Positions 1 through 9,024 of a DNA stretch of 61,285 nt are shown one piece after another (the stretch's first letter is position 1; each line of letters starts with the position of its first letter). Below the pieces are notes generated by a model that worked only from the letters and a program-made list of their open reading frames with translations, did no database searches and had not been told where the DNA came from. The DNA is from an uncultured Prevotellaceae bacterium (GTDB taxonomy: Bacteria; Bacteroidota; Bacteroidia; Bacteroidales; UBA3663), in the NCBI GenBank assembly GCA_900319235.1, contig ONNR01000027.1, positions 1 through 61,285 on the forward strand, in the 5' to 3' direction. A program made the position numbers and the translations under genes.

Positions 1-97
1 CCGCCGTATGCCGAACGGCACGTACGGTGGTGTGAGAGGTCGGCAAACATGAAAGCAGGAGATAAACACCTGTGATTAGTGTTTACCTCCTACTCGA
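1..97 (+). mobile_element. 3' end of a group II intron (domains V and VI)
   Basis: The first ~30 bases fold as a group II intron domain V: CCGTA pairs with TACGG, a two-base CG bulge follows, and TGCC pairs with GGCA around a GAAC loop. Next comes GTGTGAGAGGT, and the element closes with ACCTCCTAC then TCGAT, the usual domain VI and 3' end of bacterial reverse-transcriptase introns. The AGAGGT/ACCTCC strands form the base of domain VI. Only the 3' terminus is inside the window; the intron body and any reverse transcriptase would lie to the left on the same strand. The exact last intron base is uncertain by a few positions. Confidence 0.82.
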
Positions 98-131
98 TTA
101 GATTATCTAGAATTTCTAGAGCCTCTAGATT
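98..131. repeat. Nonamer array, CTAGANNNT type
   Basis: Three CTAGA units are spaced exactly 9 bp apart, immediately beyond the stop codon of the CotH-like gene and against the intron end. The same unit and spacing recur at 32868-32916 and 40501-40552. Confidence 0.75.
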
Positions 132-2537
132 TTATTGCACAAACACCTTCTTGACCGAACCGTCGGACTTTCGGAGAATGTTGATTCCGTGCTGCATAGC
201 ATCCCGGCGGTTGCCGTTCAGGTCATAGATTTCGACAGGCGAATTGTCGCAATCGTCGCTGATCTGTTCCAGGCCTTCGCTTTGTCCGAAGGTGGCATTG
301 ATGGAGATACGGCTTGCCGATGCGGGCATGGTGAAGTGGCATGAGTTGCCTTCATAGTGCTGAGGCGTAGACGAACCTCCATTGTAGGTCACAACGGTCC
401 ATCTTGTAACAATGCGCGAGCCGATGGGGTCGCCATTGTCGTCGAGGGTTGGTGCGCCTTCGATGGTCACTTCGCGGCTCGGGAAATACTTGCCGTCAAA
501 TCTTCCCTTCGAAAGTGGGACTCCATTGAAGGTGATGGTGAGGCCGGCGAGAGCGGTGTCGGCCATCATCTTGTTGATATCTGTGGCGATAGGAGTGTCG
601 AGCGAATAGTAATCGGCAACTTGTGAATAGAAACTCGATGTTCTGCCCCTCAGCCAGTTTTTCGCATTTGCTATTTCACTGTCGTAGTTGGGCCACCATT
701 GGTTGAAGAGTTTGCGGTGGGTAGGGTATTCTGTCTTGATGAGCTGGTACATTGGCTCCCATACCTCCCATGTGCCATCAAGGTTGAGGAAGTCGCCCAT
801 ATAAATGGCACAGCGGTCGGTAAAGACTCGCAGGAAATCTTCGTTTTCCATCAGTCGTCGGAAGAGAAGTGTGTTATCATAGCTATTTGCCTCCCAGTTG
901 TGGCTGGAGTCGTAGTTGGGATTATAGAGCCATTTGAAAATCTGATAGCTAGAAGTGCCCTGCCCATATAGCCCCATGACGTAATCAACATCCTTGGCAA
1001 CAAAACGCCAGCGTCCACCCTCCTCGCGGGGACGCCACATCATAAAGTTATTACCCGGGAAGTCGAAGTTGTTGTAATATAGATTCATCACCATCAGGTT
1101 GATGTACTCATCGAGGTCCATGAGCTTGTCGTATTCTTCCCAGGTATGTCCCTTTTCTTTATAGAAGTGCACGAAATCTATGTAGTTATCATAGGTGCCC
1201 TCCTTGAGAAGATACCAGTTTTCGATCATATCGATGTCCTCCAGACCATCGTAATTTGTGTAGATGTTGGCCGCATTGCTGCGCTCGCGGATGTTGAGGA
1301 TGCCCTTGTATGTGCCGTTCAGGAAGAAGATGGCGGGTTGCCATGCCTGCCAGTCAAGGTCGGTATGTGAGGCCATGGTGCGCTGACAAATGGCATCGCG
1401 CATATACAGATAGTCGAAGTCATTGCCCGCATTGCGCAGCATGATCGACTTATATTTGTTCAATCCTGGACGCTGTTCGGGAAAGAATTCGTACTTGAGA
1501 TGCTTCTCGCCAAAACGTTTGTTGGCATAGACGACAAGAGTTTTGAGCTTTTGGCCACGCGAAGCAGCGCCTCCCACACGAGTCTCGCCCAACTGGTTGA
1601 GCTGGCTTGCACTGTCGGCCTCTGTAAAGTATTCAAAATTGATGGGCCTGCGCCAGTCGTATTCATAGTTTTTCTTCGAACTGCTGTACGAACCATTGAC
1701 GTAGATGCCGATTTTCGAATCGTTGAAGTACTTGCTATTTGTCACTATCGAGACGACAGGCAAGGTCATCTCGCGACCCAGGAACAGATAAGACTGCGTA
1801 GTGGAGCGGGGCGAAAGGTAACCATCGCAGAAGAGTTTGGCACGAATGACGCGTGTTGATGAGAATCGTATGGGTGAAATGTACGACTGGCTGTCGCGGG
1901 TGGGTTCGCTACCATCGGTCGTGTAGCGTATCACAGTACCCGAGGGAGTGCCTTCGGGCAGTGAGAGGGTTAGTTCGATGGTTTGCGATTTGGTCAAGAT
2001 GCGTCCGTGTTCGCTGAAGATTGGTTCACCCAATATTTCTGTGCAGATCTTTCCGCAATTCTCGGTGGCGGGAGTTGGTTCGTACTGATAACCCCACGTA
2101 CTTGACCCAGTTGTTTCGCGACCATACGATATGTTGGGGGCAGGTTGTTTCTTTTCGATGAAAACCGAGTCAACGATTTGTCCACTGGAGTCAAATAGGT
2201 AAACTCCGGCTCCTTTGCCCGAATCTATGCGGAAGGGGGTGTGCATACCAGTAGCTTCCTTGTCGCAATAGACGAGGATGTATCCGTGCGAAACAAGACT
2301 GCGGGCAGGTAGTTGGTAGGCATCACTACCGTCACGTTGTGAGCCGAGTGAATAGTTCGAGAGCATAGCCGTGCTGCTCGCTGCCGTGTTGTAAAGTTCT
2401 ACCCAAGAGTCGGGAAATTCGTTGATGTCGTCCATCGTGCAGTCGATGTTCGATTGCATCACTTCGTTGATGATAACCTGTGCTGATAGAATAGGGCAGA
2501 AGAGGAGAGATATAAGCACAGAAAGGCTTTTTTTCAT
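132..2537 (-). CDS. Secreted CotH kinase-like protein with lamin-tail domain
   Basis: The protein has 801 aa from the ATG at 2537, chosen because it begins a clear signal peptide (MKKSLSVLISLLFCPILSAQ). A lamin-tail-like domain follows (VIINEVMQSN, then DSWVELYN), then a chitobiase-C-like segment (IRYTTDGSEPT), then a CotH kinase-like region (YMRDAICQRTM, FLNGTYKGILNIRERSN, FVAKDVDYVMGLYG). CotH proteins are atypical kinases first known from spore coats; in Bacteroidetes they are secreted and their substrates are unknown. The tail (VEIYDLNGNRR, then NILRKSDGSVKKVFVQ) resembles the C-terminal sorting-type tails common in Prevotella. It lies 70 bp after xylulokinase on the same strand, with a hairpin between, so it may be a separate or weakly coupled transcript. 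Confidence 0.85.
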   Translation of the reverse strand: MKKSLSVLISLLFCPILSAQVIINEVMQSNIDCTMDDINEFPDSWVELYNTAASSTAMLSNYSLGSQRDGSDAYQLPARSLVSHGYILVYCDKEATGMHTPFRIDSGKGAGVYLFDSSGQIVDSVFIEKKQPAPNISYGRETTGSSTWGYQYEPTPATENCGKICTEILGEPIFSEHGRILTKSQTIELTLSLPEGTPSGTVIRYTTDGSEPTRDSQSYISPIRFSSTRVIRAKLFCDGYLSPRSTTQSYLFLGREMTLPVVSIVTNSKYFNDSKIGIYVNGSYSSSKKNYEYDWRRPINFEYFTEADSASQLNQLGETRVGGAASRGQKLKTLVVYANKRFGEKHLKYEFFPEQRPGLNKYKSIMLRNAGNDFDYLYMRDAICQRTMASHTDLDWQAWQPAIFFLNGTYKGILNIRERSNAANIYTNYDGLEDIDMIENWYLLKEGTYDNYIDFVHFYKEKGHTWEEYDKLMDLDEYINLMVMNLYYNNFDFPGNNFMMWRPREEGGRWRFVAKDVDYVMGLYGQGTSSYQIFKWLYNPNYDSSHNWEANSYDNTLLFRRLMENEDFLRVFTDRCAIYMGDFLNLDGTWEVWEPMYQLIKTEYPTHRKLFNQWWPNYDSEIANAKNWLRGRTSSFYSQVADYYSLDTPIATDINKMMADTALAGLTITFNGVPLSKGRFDGKYFPSREVTIEGAPTLDDNGDPIGSRIVTRWTVVTYNGGSSTPQHYEGNSCHFTMPASASRISINATFGQSEGLEQISDDCDNSPVEIYDLNGNRRDAMQHGINILRKSDGSVKKVFVQ

Positions 2538-2557
2538 CGAAGTATAGGTAAACTGAC

Positions 2558-2584
2558 GAAAGGGAGTCTGAATGGCTCCCTTTC
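2558..2584. terminator. Hairpin between xylB and the CotH-like gene
   Basis: GAAAGGGAG pairs perfectly with CTCCCTTTC around a 9-base loop. No U-tract follows on the minus strand, so it may attenuate or stabilise the xylB transcript rather than fully terminate it. Confidence 0.45.
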
Positions 2585-2607
2585 TATTGTTAAATATGTG
2601 AAATTGA

Positions 2608-4089
2608 TTACAGACACGCTTTCCAACGCTCGTAAGCCTCCTTGTATGCAGCAACGTCTTCTACGGGCTCCTCGGTAGCAATGTGCTTTAGGGTCTTGAA
2701 GGCATCATCACTGTCCTTGTAGATGCCAGCACCAATGCCTGCACCATAAGCTGCGCCTACCGAACCGTCGGTCTCGTAGAGTTCGATTGACGCTCCTGTT
2801 ACGGCAGCCAATGTGCGACGGAAGAGTGGCGAAAGGAAGAGGTTGGCGTGGCCGGCCTTGATGGTCTTGATGTCCATACCCATGCCTGCCATAATCTCCA
2901 TACCATATGCAAACGAGAATGCGATACCTTCCTGGGCAGCACGGATGATGTGAGCCTTCTTGTGGATGTTGAAGTTGATGCCGTGGATGCTTGCACCGCG
3001 ATTGACGTTCTGGAGCACACGCTCGGCACCATTGCCGAATGGGATGACGCTGAGGCCTTCGGCTCCTACAGGAACACTTTCGGCCAGGTCATTCATCTGG
3101 CTGTAGCTGATGCCTTCGGGAGCGATGGTGCGCTTTACCCAAGCGTTGAGGATGCCCGTGCCGTTGATGCAAAGGAGCACGCCCAGGCGGGTGTCAGGCT
3201 GGTTGTGGTTGACATGGGCGAAAGTGTTGACGCGGCTGAGTGAATCGTAGTTGACTTCGCCGAGCACACCATAGACGACGCCCGATGTGCCACCGGTAGC
3301 AGCCACTTCGCCTGGCTTCATTACGTTGAGCGAAAGGGCATTGTTCGGCTGGTCTCCACCACGATAGCTGATTGGAGTGCCTTCGGGCAGGCCGAGTTCT
3401 TCGGCAATGGCCTTGCAGACACGGCTCTGTACAGAGAAGGTGGGAACGATTTCGGCGATGAGTGATTCGGGGAAGCCGAAGTAGTTCATCACGTCCTTCG
3501 AAACCTCGTTGTTCTTGAAGTCCCAGAACATACCCTCCGACAGACCGGAAACAGTGGTTTTCTTGTCACCGCCCGAGAGTCGCATGGCAATGTAATCGCC
3601 AGGGAGCATGATCTTGTAGATCTTCTCGAATATTTCCGGTTCGTTCTCCTTCACCCAAGCCAGTTTGGCTGCAGTAAAGTTACCGGGGCTGTTGAGCAGA
3701 TGGGTGAGGCACTTCTCGCCACCGATGGCGTTAAAGGCGGCATTGCCATAAGGCACGGCACGTCCATCGCACCAGATGATGGCGGGACGCAGGGGCTTGC
3801 CCTCCTTGTCAACGCATACGAGGCCATGCATCTGGTAAGAGATGCCGATGGCCTTAACATCCTTGAGCGAAGCAACGGCGGCAGCCTTGCTAGCTACACG
3901 CTTGGTGGCCTGGGCGAGTTCGTCCCACCACATTTCGGGTTCTTGTTCAGCCCAACCAGCCTGCTTGGCCATAATGGGGGCTTCTGCATCGGGGTACTGT
4001 GCACTGGCTACGGTCTGGCCGGTCTGCGCATCAACGAGTGACGCTTTTACCGACGACGTGCCAACGTCATATCCTAGTAATAGATTCAT
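2608..4089 (-). CDS. xylB: Xylulokinase (FGGY family)
   Basis: Phosphorylates D-xylulose to xylulose 5-phosphate, feeding xylose carbon into the pentose phosphate pathway in the cytoplasm. The protein is 493 aa, normal for the family. The N-terminal phosphate-binding motif is GYDVGTSSVKASL. The substrate region YQMHGLVCVDKEG then IIWCDGRA fits xylulokinase, and GGDQPNNAL with GGTSGVVYG carries the catalytic Asp and ATP site of the second FGGY domain. There is no signal peptide. It sits 48 bp downstream of a Nudix-type regulator on the same strand and probably shares its promoter at 4919-4950. Xylose isomerase and a xylose transporter are not in the window. The xylulokinase reading is favoured over other FGGY kinases by the motifs and the xylan context. 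Confidence 0.9.
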   Translation of the reverse strand: MNLLLGYDVGTSSVKASLVDAQTGQTVASAQYPDAEAPIMAKQAGWAEQEPEMWWDELAQATKRVASKAAAVASLKDVKAIGISYQMHGLVCVDKEGKPLRPAIIWCDGRAVPYGNAAFNAIGGEKCLTHLLNSPGNFTAAKLAWVKENEPEIFEKIYKIMLPGDYIAMRLSGGDKKTTVSGLSEGMFWDFKNNEVSKDVMNYFGFPESLIAEIVPTFSVQSRVCKAIAEELGLPEGTPISYRGGDQPNNALSLNVMKPGEVAATGGTSGVVYGVLGEVNYDSLSRVNTFAHVNHNQPDTRLGVLLCINGTGILNAWVKRTIAPEGISYSQMNDLAESVPVGAEGLSVIPFGNGAERVLQNVNRGASIHGINFNIHKKAHIIRAAQEGIAFSFAYGMEIMAGMGMDIKTIKAGHANLFLSPLFRRTLAAVTGASIELYETDGSVGAAYGAGIGAGIYKDSDDAFKTLKHIATEEPVEDVAAYKEAYERWKACL

Positions 4090-4137
4090 AATTTGTAGTA
4101 TTTAGTTGGTTAATGGTAATAATAGGATCGTTAAGTC

Positions 4138-4836
4138 TTATGGTTTGAAACGATAGAAACGGGCAGCCCTGTGACTCACATTCTGCTCCCATTCGTTCAG
4201 TGGAATGATGTAGGGCTTGTTCATCACGAGTTTGGCAAAGTTGCGCACATCCAACGTCTTGCCGCTCACCTGCTCATGCAGTCGGCGCAACTGGGCGGCC
4301 GTGAATTTGGCAGGCATCATCTCGAAGAGCATCTGTGGCTGTTGGCCAGCCATGCGGTAGAGCTCGTTGAGCGTATCCTGGATTATCTGGTTGTGGTCGA
4401 AGGCAAGCGACGGAAGATCCTGCACGGGATACCACAACTGCGCATCGTTGTCCTTGGGACGAGCCGTGCGGCTGTTGATGCGCATCAGCGACAGATAGGA
4501 GATGGTGACGATGCGACCGATCTTCTGCTTGATGGCATTTTCAAGCCAAAGCACGTCCTTCGGATTCGAAGTACGTGATGGGGAACCGTAGGCACGGAAT
4601 TGCTTGACGAGTGGATGATGTTTTCCTGTTACGCTGGTGATGATGTCAAGGGCGGCCTCGTCCAGGTCTTCGTCGGTGTGCAAGAGGCGCCCGGGGAGTT
4701 TAAGGTTGTTGTATTGCTCCTCAGGCACCTCATTGCCACGGCGGGACAGGAGCACTTGCAGCGATTCGCCGTCGAACCCAAGTATAACGCAGTCGACTGA
4801 GACGTGCGGGTCGAAGTTCAGAGCATCCTGATCCAT
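4138..4836 (-). CDS. Nudix-domain transcriptional regulator, probably pentose-responsive
   Basis: The 232-aa protein has an N-terminal Nudix fold (DCVILGFDGESLQVLLSRRG) and a C-terminal winged-helix part. The Nudix box is degenerate: after LPGRLLHTDEDLDEAALDII the REUxEE metal-binding core is absent, so hydrolase activity is unlikely. This is the pattern of the NrtR/AraR group of Bacteroidetes regulators, which bind a sugar or phosphosugar and repress catabolic genes. As first gene of a two-gene unit with xylulokinase it is best read as the regulator of xylose use. A promoter lies at 4919-4950 and an inverted repeat (GGTTATCG, 17 bases, CGATAACC) just upstream could be its operator. The ligand is inferred only from the neighbour. 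Confidence 0.8.
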   Translation of the reverse strand: MDQDALNFDPHVSVDCVILGFDGESLQVLLSRRGNEVPEEQYNNLKLPGRLLHTDEDLDEAALDIITSVTGKHHPLVKQFRAYGSPSRTSNPKDVLWLENAIKQKIGRIVTISYLSLMRINSRTARPKDNDAQLWYPVQDLPSLAFDHNQIIQDTLNELYRMAGQQPQMLFEMMPAKFTAAQLRRLHEQVSGKTLDVRNFAKLVMNKPYIIPLNEWEQNVSHRAARFYRFKP

Positions 4837-4918
4837 GTTAATCGGTGTATTGAAATTAGATAATGTAATTCGAGCGCAAATCTATGATAGGATAAAGACT
4901 CGGTTATGATTTGCGTGG

Positions 4919-4950
4919 CAAAGATATAGCATTTTTCAATTCTAACCAAA
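4919..4950 (-). promoter_or_regulatory. Bacteroidetes promoter for the Nudix regulator-xylB unit
   Basis: On the minus strand TTTG (4950-4947) is followed after 20 bp by TATCTTTG (4926-4919). This is the -33/-7 pattern of the primary Bacteroidetes sigma factor and leaves a leader of about 75 nt. Confidence 0.75.
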
Positions 4951-4985
4951 TATTTTTGACTTTATTTTTCGATACTTCAAAATGG

Positions 4986-5018
4986 GGTTATCGGTTTTTT
5001 GTACAATAAGCGATAACC
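4986..5018. promoter_or_regulatory. Inverted repeat upstream of the Nudix regulator promoter
   Basis: Two perfect 8-bp arms, GGTTATCG and CGATAACC, are separated by 17 bp and lie about 36 bp upstream of the -33 box. Position and symmetry suit an operator for the adjacent regulator. A terminator is less likely because no gene ends here. Confidence 0.4.
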
Positions 5019-5548
5019 TCTTCTTGTATTATAGCCGTGAATGCAATCGTTTGTTCATATATCGTATCTTTTACAATAAGTCATATTGTTAAAAATATTT
5101 AACTGAGTTTGGATACACTGTCTTTAGCTCAAAAAACGCGACAAAAGAGAAGGGAAATATCCTAACGTCAGTCGATCGTCACTGAGGAGCGAAAGGCACG
5201 ATGGGACGGGTGGAGTAGAAGGCATGATATATTCGGGAAAATGCACGTTCTGATGCCGTAAATCCCGCTTTTGTGCCTTTGGTATAAATGGCCCAAAAGT
5301 ACAATAAGTAATCGCTGCAAAACCATTGTGTCGTCTTTTCAACCCATCTCTTTATATTATATATAATGTGTGACAGAAATAGAAAATATGTCTCATTCTA
5401 CAACGGATTAATCTGCTGCAATCCGTTCAGGATTCAAAAATTTTGTTTTTTGAACCCAAAGCATCCATTAAGGTCTCCAATAACGTTACAAATTCCCCCT
5501 TTTTTCGATTCAAAATGCAAAAAAACTAAAATTTGCTTAATAAAATGA
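5019..5548. other. Non-coding stretch between divergent units
   Basis: This AT-rich interval separates the divergent regulator-xylB and SusC units. I see no convincing gene; two short open frames here lack start context and family features. No further strong repeats or hairpins were found. Confidence 0.6.
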
Positions 5549-5580
5549 TTTGGAAGATTCGTAAAAAATCTTTATGTTTG
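5549..5580 (+). promoter_or_regulatory. Promoter for the SusC/SusD unit
   Basis: TTTG (5549-5552), a 20-bp spacer, then TATGTTTG (5573-5580). The leader before the chosen SusC start is about 100 nt. Confidence 0.75.
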
Positions 5581-5688
5581 CACTCGAATTCTTGAGTATT
5601 CCAATAGGAGCCCCTGGAGTTCTAATTCGTGAAAAGTGCGTTTATACACATATTACTAATTTTTACATTTACACCAAAACCAATTTGT

Positions 5689-8600
5689 ATGAAAATCACC
5701 TGTCAATCTTTGTTCGGGAATCGAGCATGCAACGTACTGTATGCACTCGTATTGCTCGTGATGTTCCCAGTGATGGTCATTGCCCAGAATGTGACCATTA
5801 GGGGACAAGTGTTGGATGACCTTGGGGAACCCGTGACTGGAGCTAACGTCGTTCAGATAGGAACGACCAATGGCACCATCACCGATCTCGATGGTAATTT
5901 CTCCATTAGTGTTCCTGCAGGCGCCAAGCTGCATGTGTCGTTCATCGGCTATCTTTCGCAAGAGGTGACTGCCAAGAACGGCATGAAGATCACCCTCGAA
6001 GAGGACCGCAGAGCCCTTGAAGACGTAGTGGTTGTAGGTTACGGTACGATGAAGAAGAGCGACATCTCTGGTTCGGTGGCTACCGTAGACCAGGCTGCCG
6101 TAATGAAGCGCGTGCCTCAGAACATCGGTCAGGCCCTTCAGGGTGCTGCCGCCGGTGTGCAGGTTTCGATGCAGGACGGTTCTCCTGACGGAAAGGCTGC
6201 AATCCGCATCCGTGGTATCGGCACCATCAATGGCGATGCTTCTCCTCTTTATGTTTTAGATGGAGTGCAGGTAGGCAACAATGCCGACTTCGTGAACCCC
6301 GCCGACATCGAGCGCATCGAAATCTTGAAGGATGCCTCCGCTACCGCTATCTATGGTTCGGCTGGTGCCAACGGCGTTGTCATGATTACCACCAAGCACG
6401 GTTCAAAGGGTCATACCAATATCACCGTGACTGCCGACTGGGGTATCCAGACGCTGCCCTACACGCTTGACGTACTCGACCTCAATACCTATGCCAAGGC
6501 TATCCGCATCGCCAAGGGCAATGATATGTTCATCAACCAGGTTTGGGATCCGAGTTATGATGGCAAGCGCAAGGAAATCGACTGGCAGAAGGAGATGACC
6601 CGTGCAGCGCTCAAGCAGCAGTACGGTGCTACCCTCAACGGCGGCAACGACAAGACACAGTACAACCTCTCGTTCGGCTACAACATCATCGACGGTCTTG
6701 TCATCAACACCAACTACACACGTTTCACCACTCGTGCCAATGTCAGCACCAAGGTGAACAAGTATTTGGAAATCGGTGGTGACGTCAACTACTCCCATAG
6801 CCAGAGCCACGGCTCAAACATGTCCCTGGGTAACAACCAGAACATGTCCTCTCTCCGTGACTTCGCTTCTTTGACTCCTACTCTTGATTATCTCGACGGC
6901 AATGCCGCTGGTGGAAATCTCATTCATGTTAATCTTGTAAACGACGATGGTTCTTACGGAACAGGCTATCAGGCTACGGTTAACGGTTGGGAAGGCAACA
7001 CCAACATCGGTGCCAACCCCTATGCATCTCAGATGGAGAACGGCGAGCGTGCCCGCAATGGCAATGACCGTATCCAGACCACAGGTTACGTTAACCTGAC
7101 CTTCCTGGACACCAAGCACCACAAGCTCGACGTACGCAGCCAGGGTACTTATACCTATTCAGGCAGCAACGGTTCTGACTTCACCGGTGGCCGTCATCGT
7201 TTCAACTACGTTGATGGTGTGCTGACCGAGATTCCAATGAACGCCGACCAGACCTTCGCATTCTCGCTGAACAACAGCCACAGCTACAGCTTGGGCATCC
7301 AGACTTACCTTACCTATAATCTCAACTACGAGATGCACAACCTGACCGTGATGCTCGGTAATGAGGTCGGCAAGTCCTGGGGCCAGTGGGTGAACTCCAG
7401 CTCAAGAGACTTCCCATCGATCTATAACCGTAACATCAACCTGACCATGGACCTCAATTCCAAGGCAACAGGTGGTGGCTATAATTCTGATGTACACACC
7501 ATTTCTTACTTCGCTCGTGGTACCTATACCTTGTTTGATCGTTATATCATCACCGGTACCATCCGTAAGGACGGCAGCTCGAACTTCTCTAAGGGTAACC
7601 GCTGGGGTACCTTCCCATCGGTAGCAGGTGCATGGCGTATCAGCGAGGAAGCATTCTTGAAGGACAATGAATTTGTTGACAACCTGAAGCTTCGTGTAGG
7701 TTGGGGCCAGACCGGTAACGCTGGTGGTGTAGCTGGTGCAGCTGTTATCGCCCAGAACATCGATGGTGCCTACAACACCTATCCGGAACAGGGTATCTCG
7801 GGTAACTGGGGCAACCGTCATCGTGACATCGGTTTCTATATGCCTTTGAAGGATGGTGACCTCAAGTGGGAGACCACCGAGATGACCAACTTCGGTATCG
7901 ACTTCGCATTCCTCAACGACTGGGACATCACCCTCGACTACTTCATCAAGAACACCAAGGACCTGCTCCTCTATCGTCAGTTGCGTCCATCAGCTGGTTA
8001 CAGCCAGGTTTACACCAACTATGGTGAGATCGAGAACAAGGGCTTCGAGTTCGCTGTCGGCTACCACAAGCAGTTCAACAGAGACTTTGGTCTCAATGTT
8101 CGTCTGACAGGTTCAACCATCCAGAACAAGGTGAAGAAGATGGGTGACAACCTCTACAACACCGCTTCCGGCAATGGTACCTACATCGACGGCTCGCAGG
8201 TAGGTGCAGTTGATGGCAATGGTCACTGGGATCGCCACTCAATCTGTATGGAGGGTGAAGCTGTAGGTTCGTTCTATGGCTATGTGACCGATGGCATCAT
8301 CAAGGACGAGGCTGACCTCGCTGCTTACAAGGCTGCCATCCAGTCTGATGCTGAGTCTAAGTGTGATACCGACCATCCTCTGTCAGTCGGTGATATGAAG
8401 TTCAAGGACCTTAATGGTGATAAAGTCATCGACAACGACGACCGCAAGATTCTTGGCAACGGTTTCCCGAAACTGAACTACGGTATCACAATCGGTGCCA
8501 CCTACAAGGACTTCGACTTCAGCCTCTATATGTATGGTGTATTCGGACAGGACATCCTCTCTTACTCGGCTATGAAGCTGAGCAGTATGACCCAGTTGGA

Positions 8601-8976
8601 TGACCAGACCACACCTAACATCCTGAAGGATGCCTACAATGATTCGTTCAGCAATGGCGGTTCTGCTCTGCCTCGCCTGACCATTGGTGACTATGCACGT
8701 AACACTCGTGTCAGCGACCTCTGGGTAAAGAATGGTGACTTCCTGCGTATTTCCAACCTGCAGGTAGGTTACAACCTCCCACGCAATATCTGCAAGCCAA
8801 TCCTGATTGAGAAGGCTCGTGTTTATCTGGGTGTAAGCAACCTCTGGACCATTTCCGGTTACAACAAGTACGGAGATCCTGAGTGCGGTAGCGGTTCTGT
8901 CCTCTACCAAGGCCTTGACACCGGTCGTTATCCACAGCCTCGCACTTGGATGGCTGGTATCAATATTACCTTCTAA
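5689..8976 (+). CDS. SusC-like TonB-dependent outer-membrane transporter
   Basis: Imports oligosaccharides across the outer membrane using TonB energy. The 1,095-aa product starts at ATG 5689, which begins a signal peptide (MKITCQSLFGNRACNVLYAL, cleavage after VIAQ); a GTG 60 bp upstream would put extra residues before it. A carboxypeptidase-like regulatory domain follows (VTIRGQVLDDLGEPVTGANV), then the TonB box/plug start (EDVVVVGYGTMKKSDISGSV) with DGVQVGNNADFVNPADIERI. The rest is beta-barrel, ending in a terminal Phe (AGINITF) as outer-membrane barrels do. SusD follows after 48 bp. The GH67, uxuA and xylB context points to glucuronoxylan or a related hemicellulose, but the substrate is inferred. 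Confidence 0.95.
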   Translation: MKITCQSLFGNRACNVLYALVLLVMFPVMVIAQNVTIRGQVLDDLGEPVTGANVVQIGTTNGTITDLDGNFSISVPAGAKLHVSFIGYLSQEVTAKNGMKITLEEDRRALEDVVVVGYGTMKKSDISGSVATVDQAAVMKRVPQNIGQALQGAAAGVQVSMQDGSPDGKAAIRIRGIGTINGDASPLYVLDGVQVGNNADFVNPADIERIEILKDASATAIYGSAGANGVVMITTKHGSKGHTNITVTADWGIQTLPYTLDVLDLNTYAKAIRIAKGNDMFINQVWDPSYDGKRKEIDWQKEMTRAALKQQYGATLNGGNDKTQYNLSFGYNIIDGLVINTNYTRFTTRANVSTKVNKYLEIGGDVNYSHSQSHGSNMSLGNNQNMSSLRDFASLTPTLDYLDGNAAGGNLIHVNLVNDDGSYGTGYQATVNGWEGNTNIGANPYASQMENGERARNGNDRIQTTGYVNLTFLDTKHHKLDVRSQGTYTYSGSNGSDFTGGRHRFNYVDGVLTEIPMNADQTFAFSLNNSHSYSLGIQTYLTYNLNYEMHNLTVMLGNEVGKSWGQWVNSSSRDFPSIYNRNINLTMDLNSKATGGGYNSDVHTISYFARGTYTLFDRYIITGTIRKDGSSNFSKGNRWGTFPSVAGAWRISEEAFLKDNEFVDNLKLRVGWGQTGNAGGVAGAAVIAQNIDGAYNTYPEQGISGNWGNRHRDIGFYMPLKDGDLKWETTEMTNFGIDFAFLNDWDITLDYFIKNTKDLLLYRQLRPSAGYSQVYTNYGEIENKGFEFAVGYHKQFNRDFGLNVRLTGSTIQNKVKKMGDNLYNTASGNGTYIDGSQVGAVDGNGHWDRHSICMEGEAVGSFYGYVTDGIIKDEADLAAYKAAIQSDAESKCDTDHPLSVGDMKFKDLNGDKVIDNDDRKILGNGFPKLNYGITIGATYKDFDFSLYMYGVFGQDILSYSAMKLSSMTQLDDQTTPNILKDAYNDSFSNGGSALPRLTIGDYARNTRVSDLWVKNGDFLRISNLQVGYNLPRNICKPILIEKARVYLGVSNLWTISGYNKYGDPECGSGSVLYQGLDTGRYPQPRTWMAGINITF

Positions 8977-9024
8977 TGATATTAGTACATAGAGCATAAA
9001 ACGAATTTGAAAGAAATAAAAGTT

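Noticed and set aside
5124..5342. Small gene between the Nudix regulator and SusC
   Set aside because: It has no ATG start, no leader signals and no family resemblance; a nearby TACTTTTG box has poor spacing.
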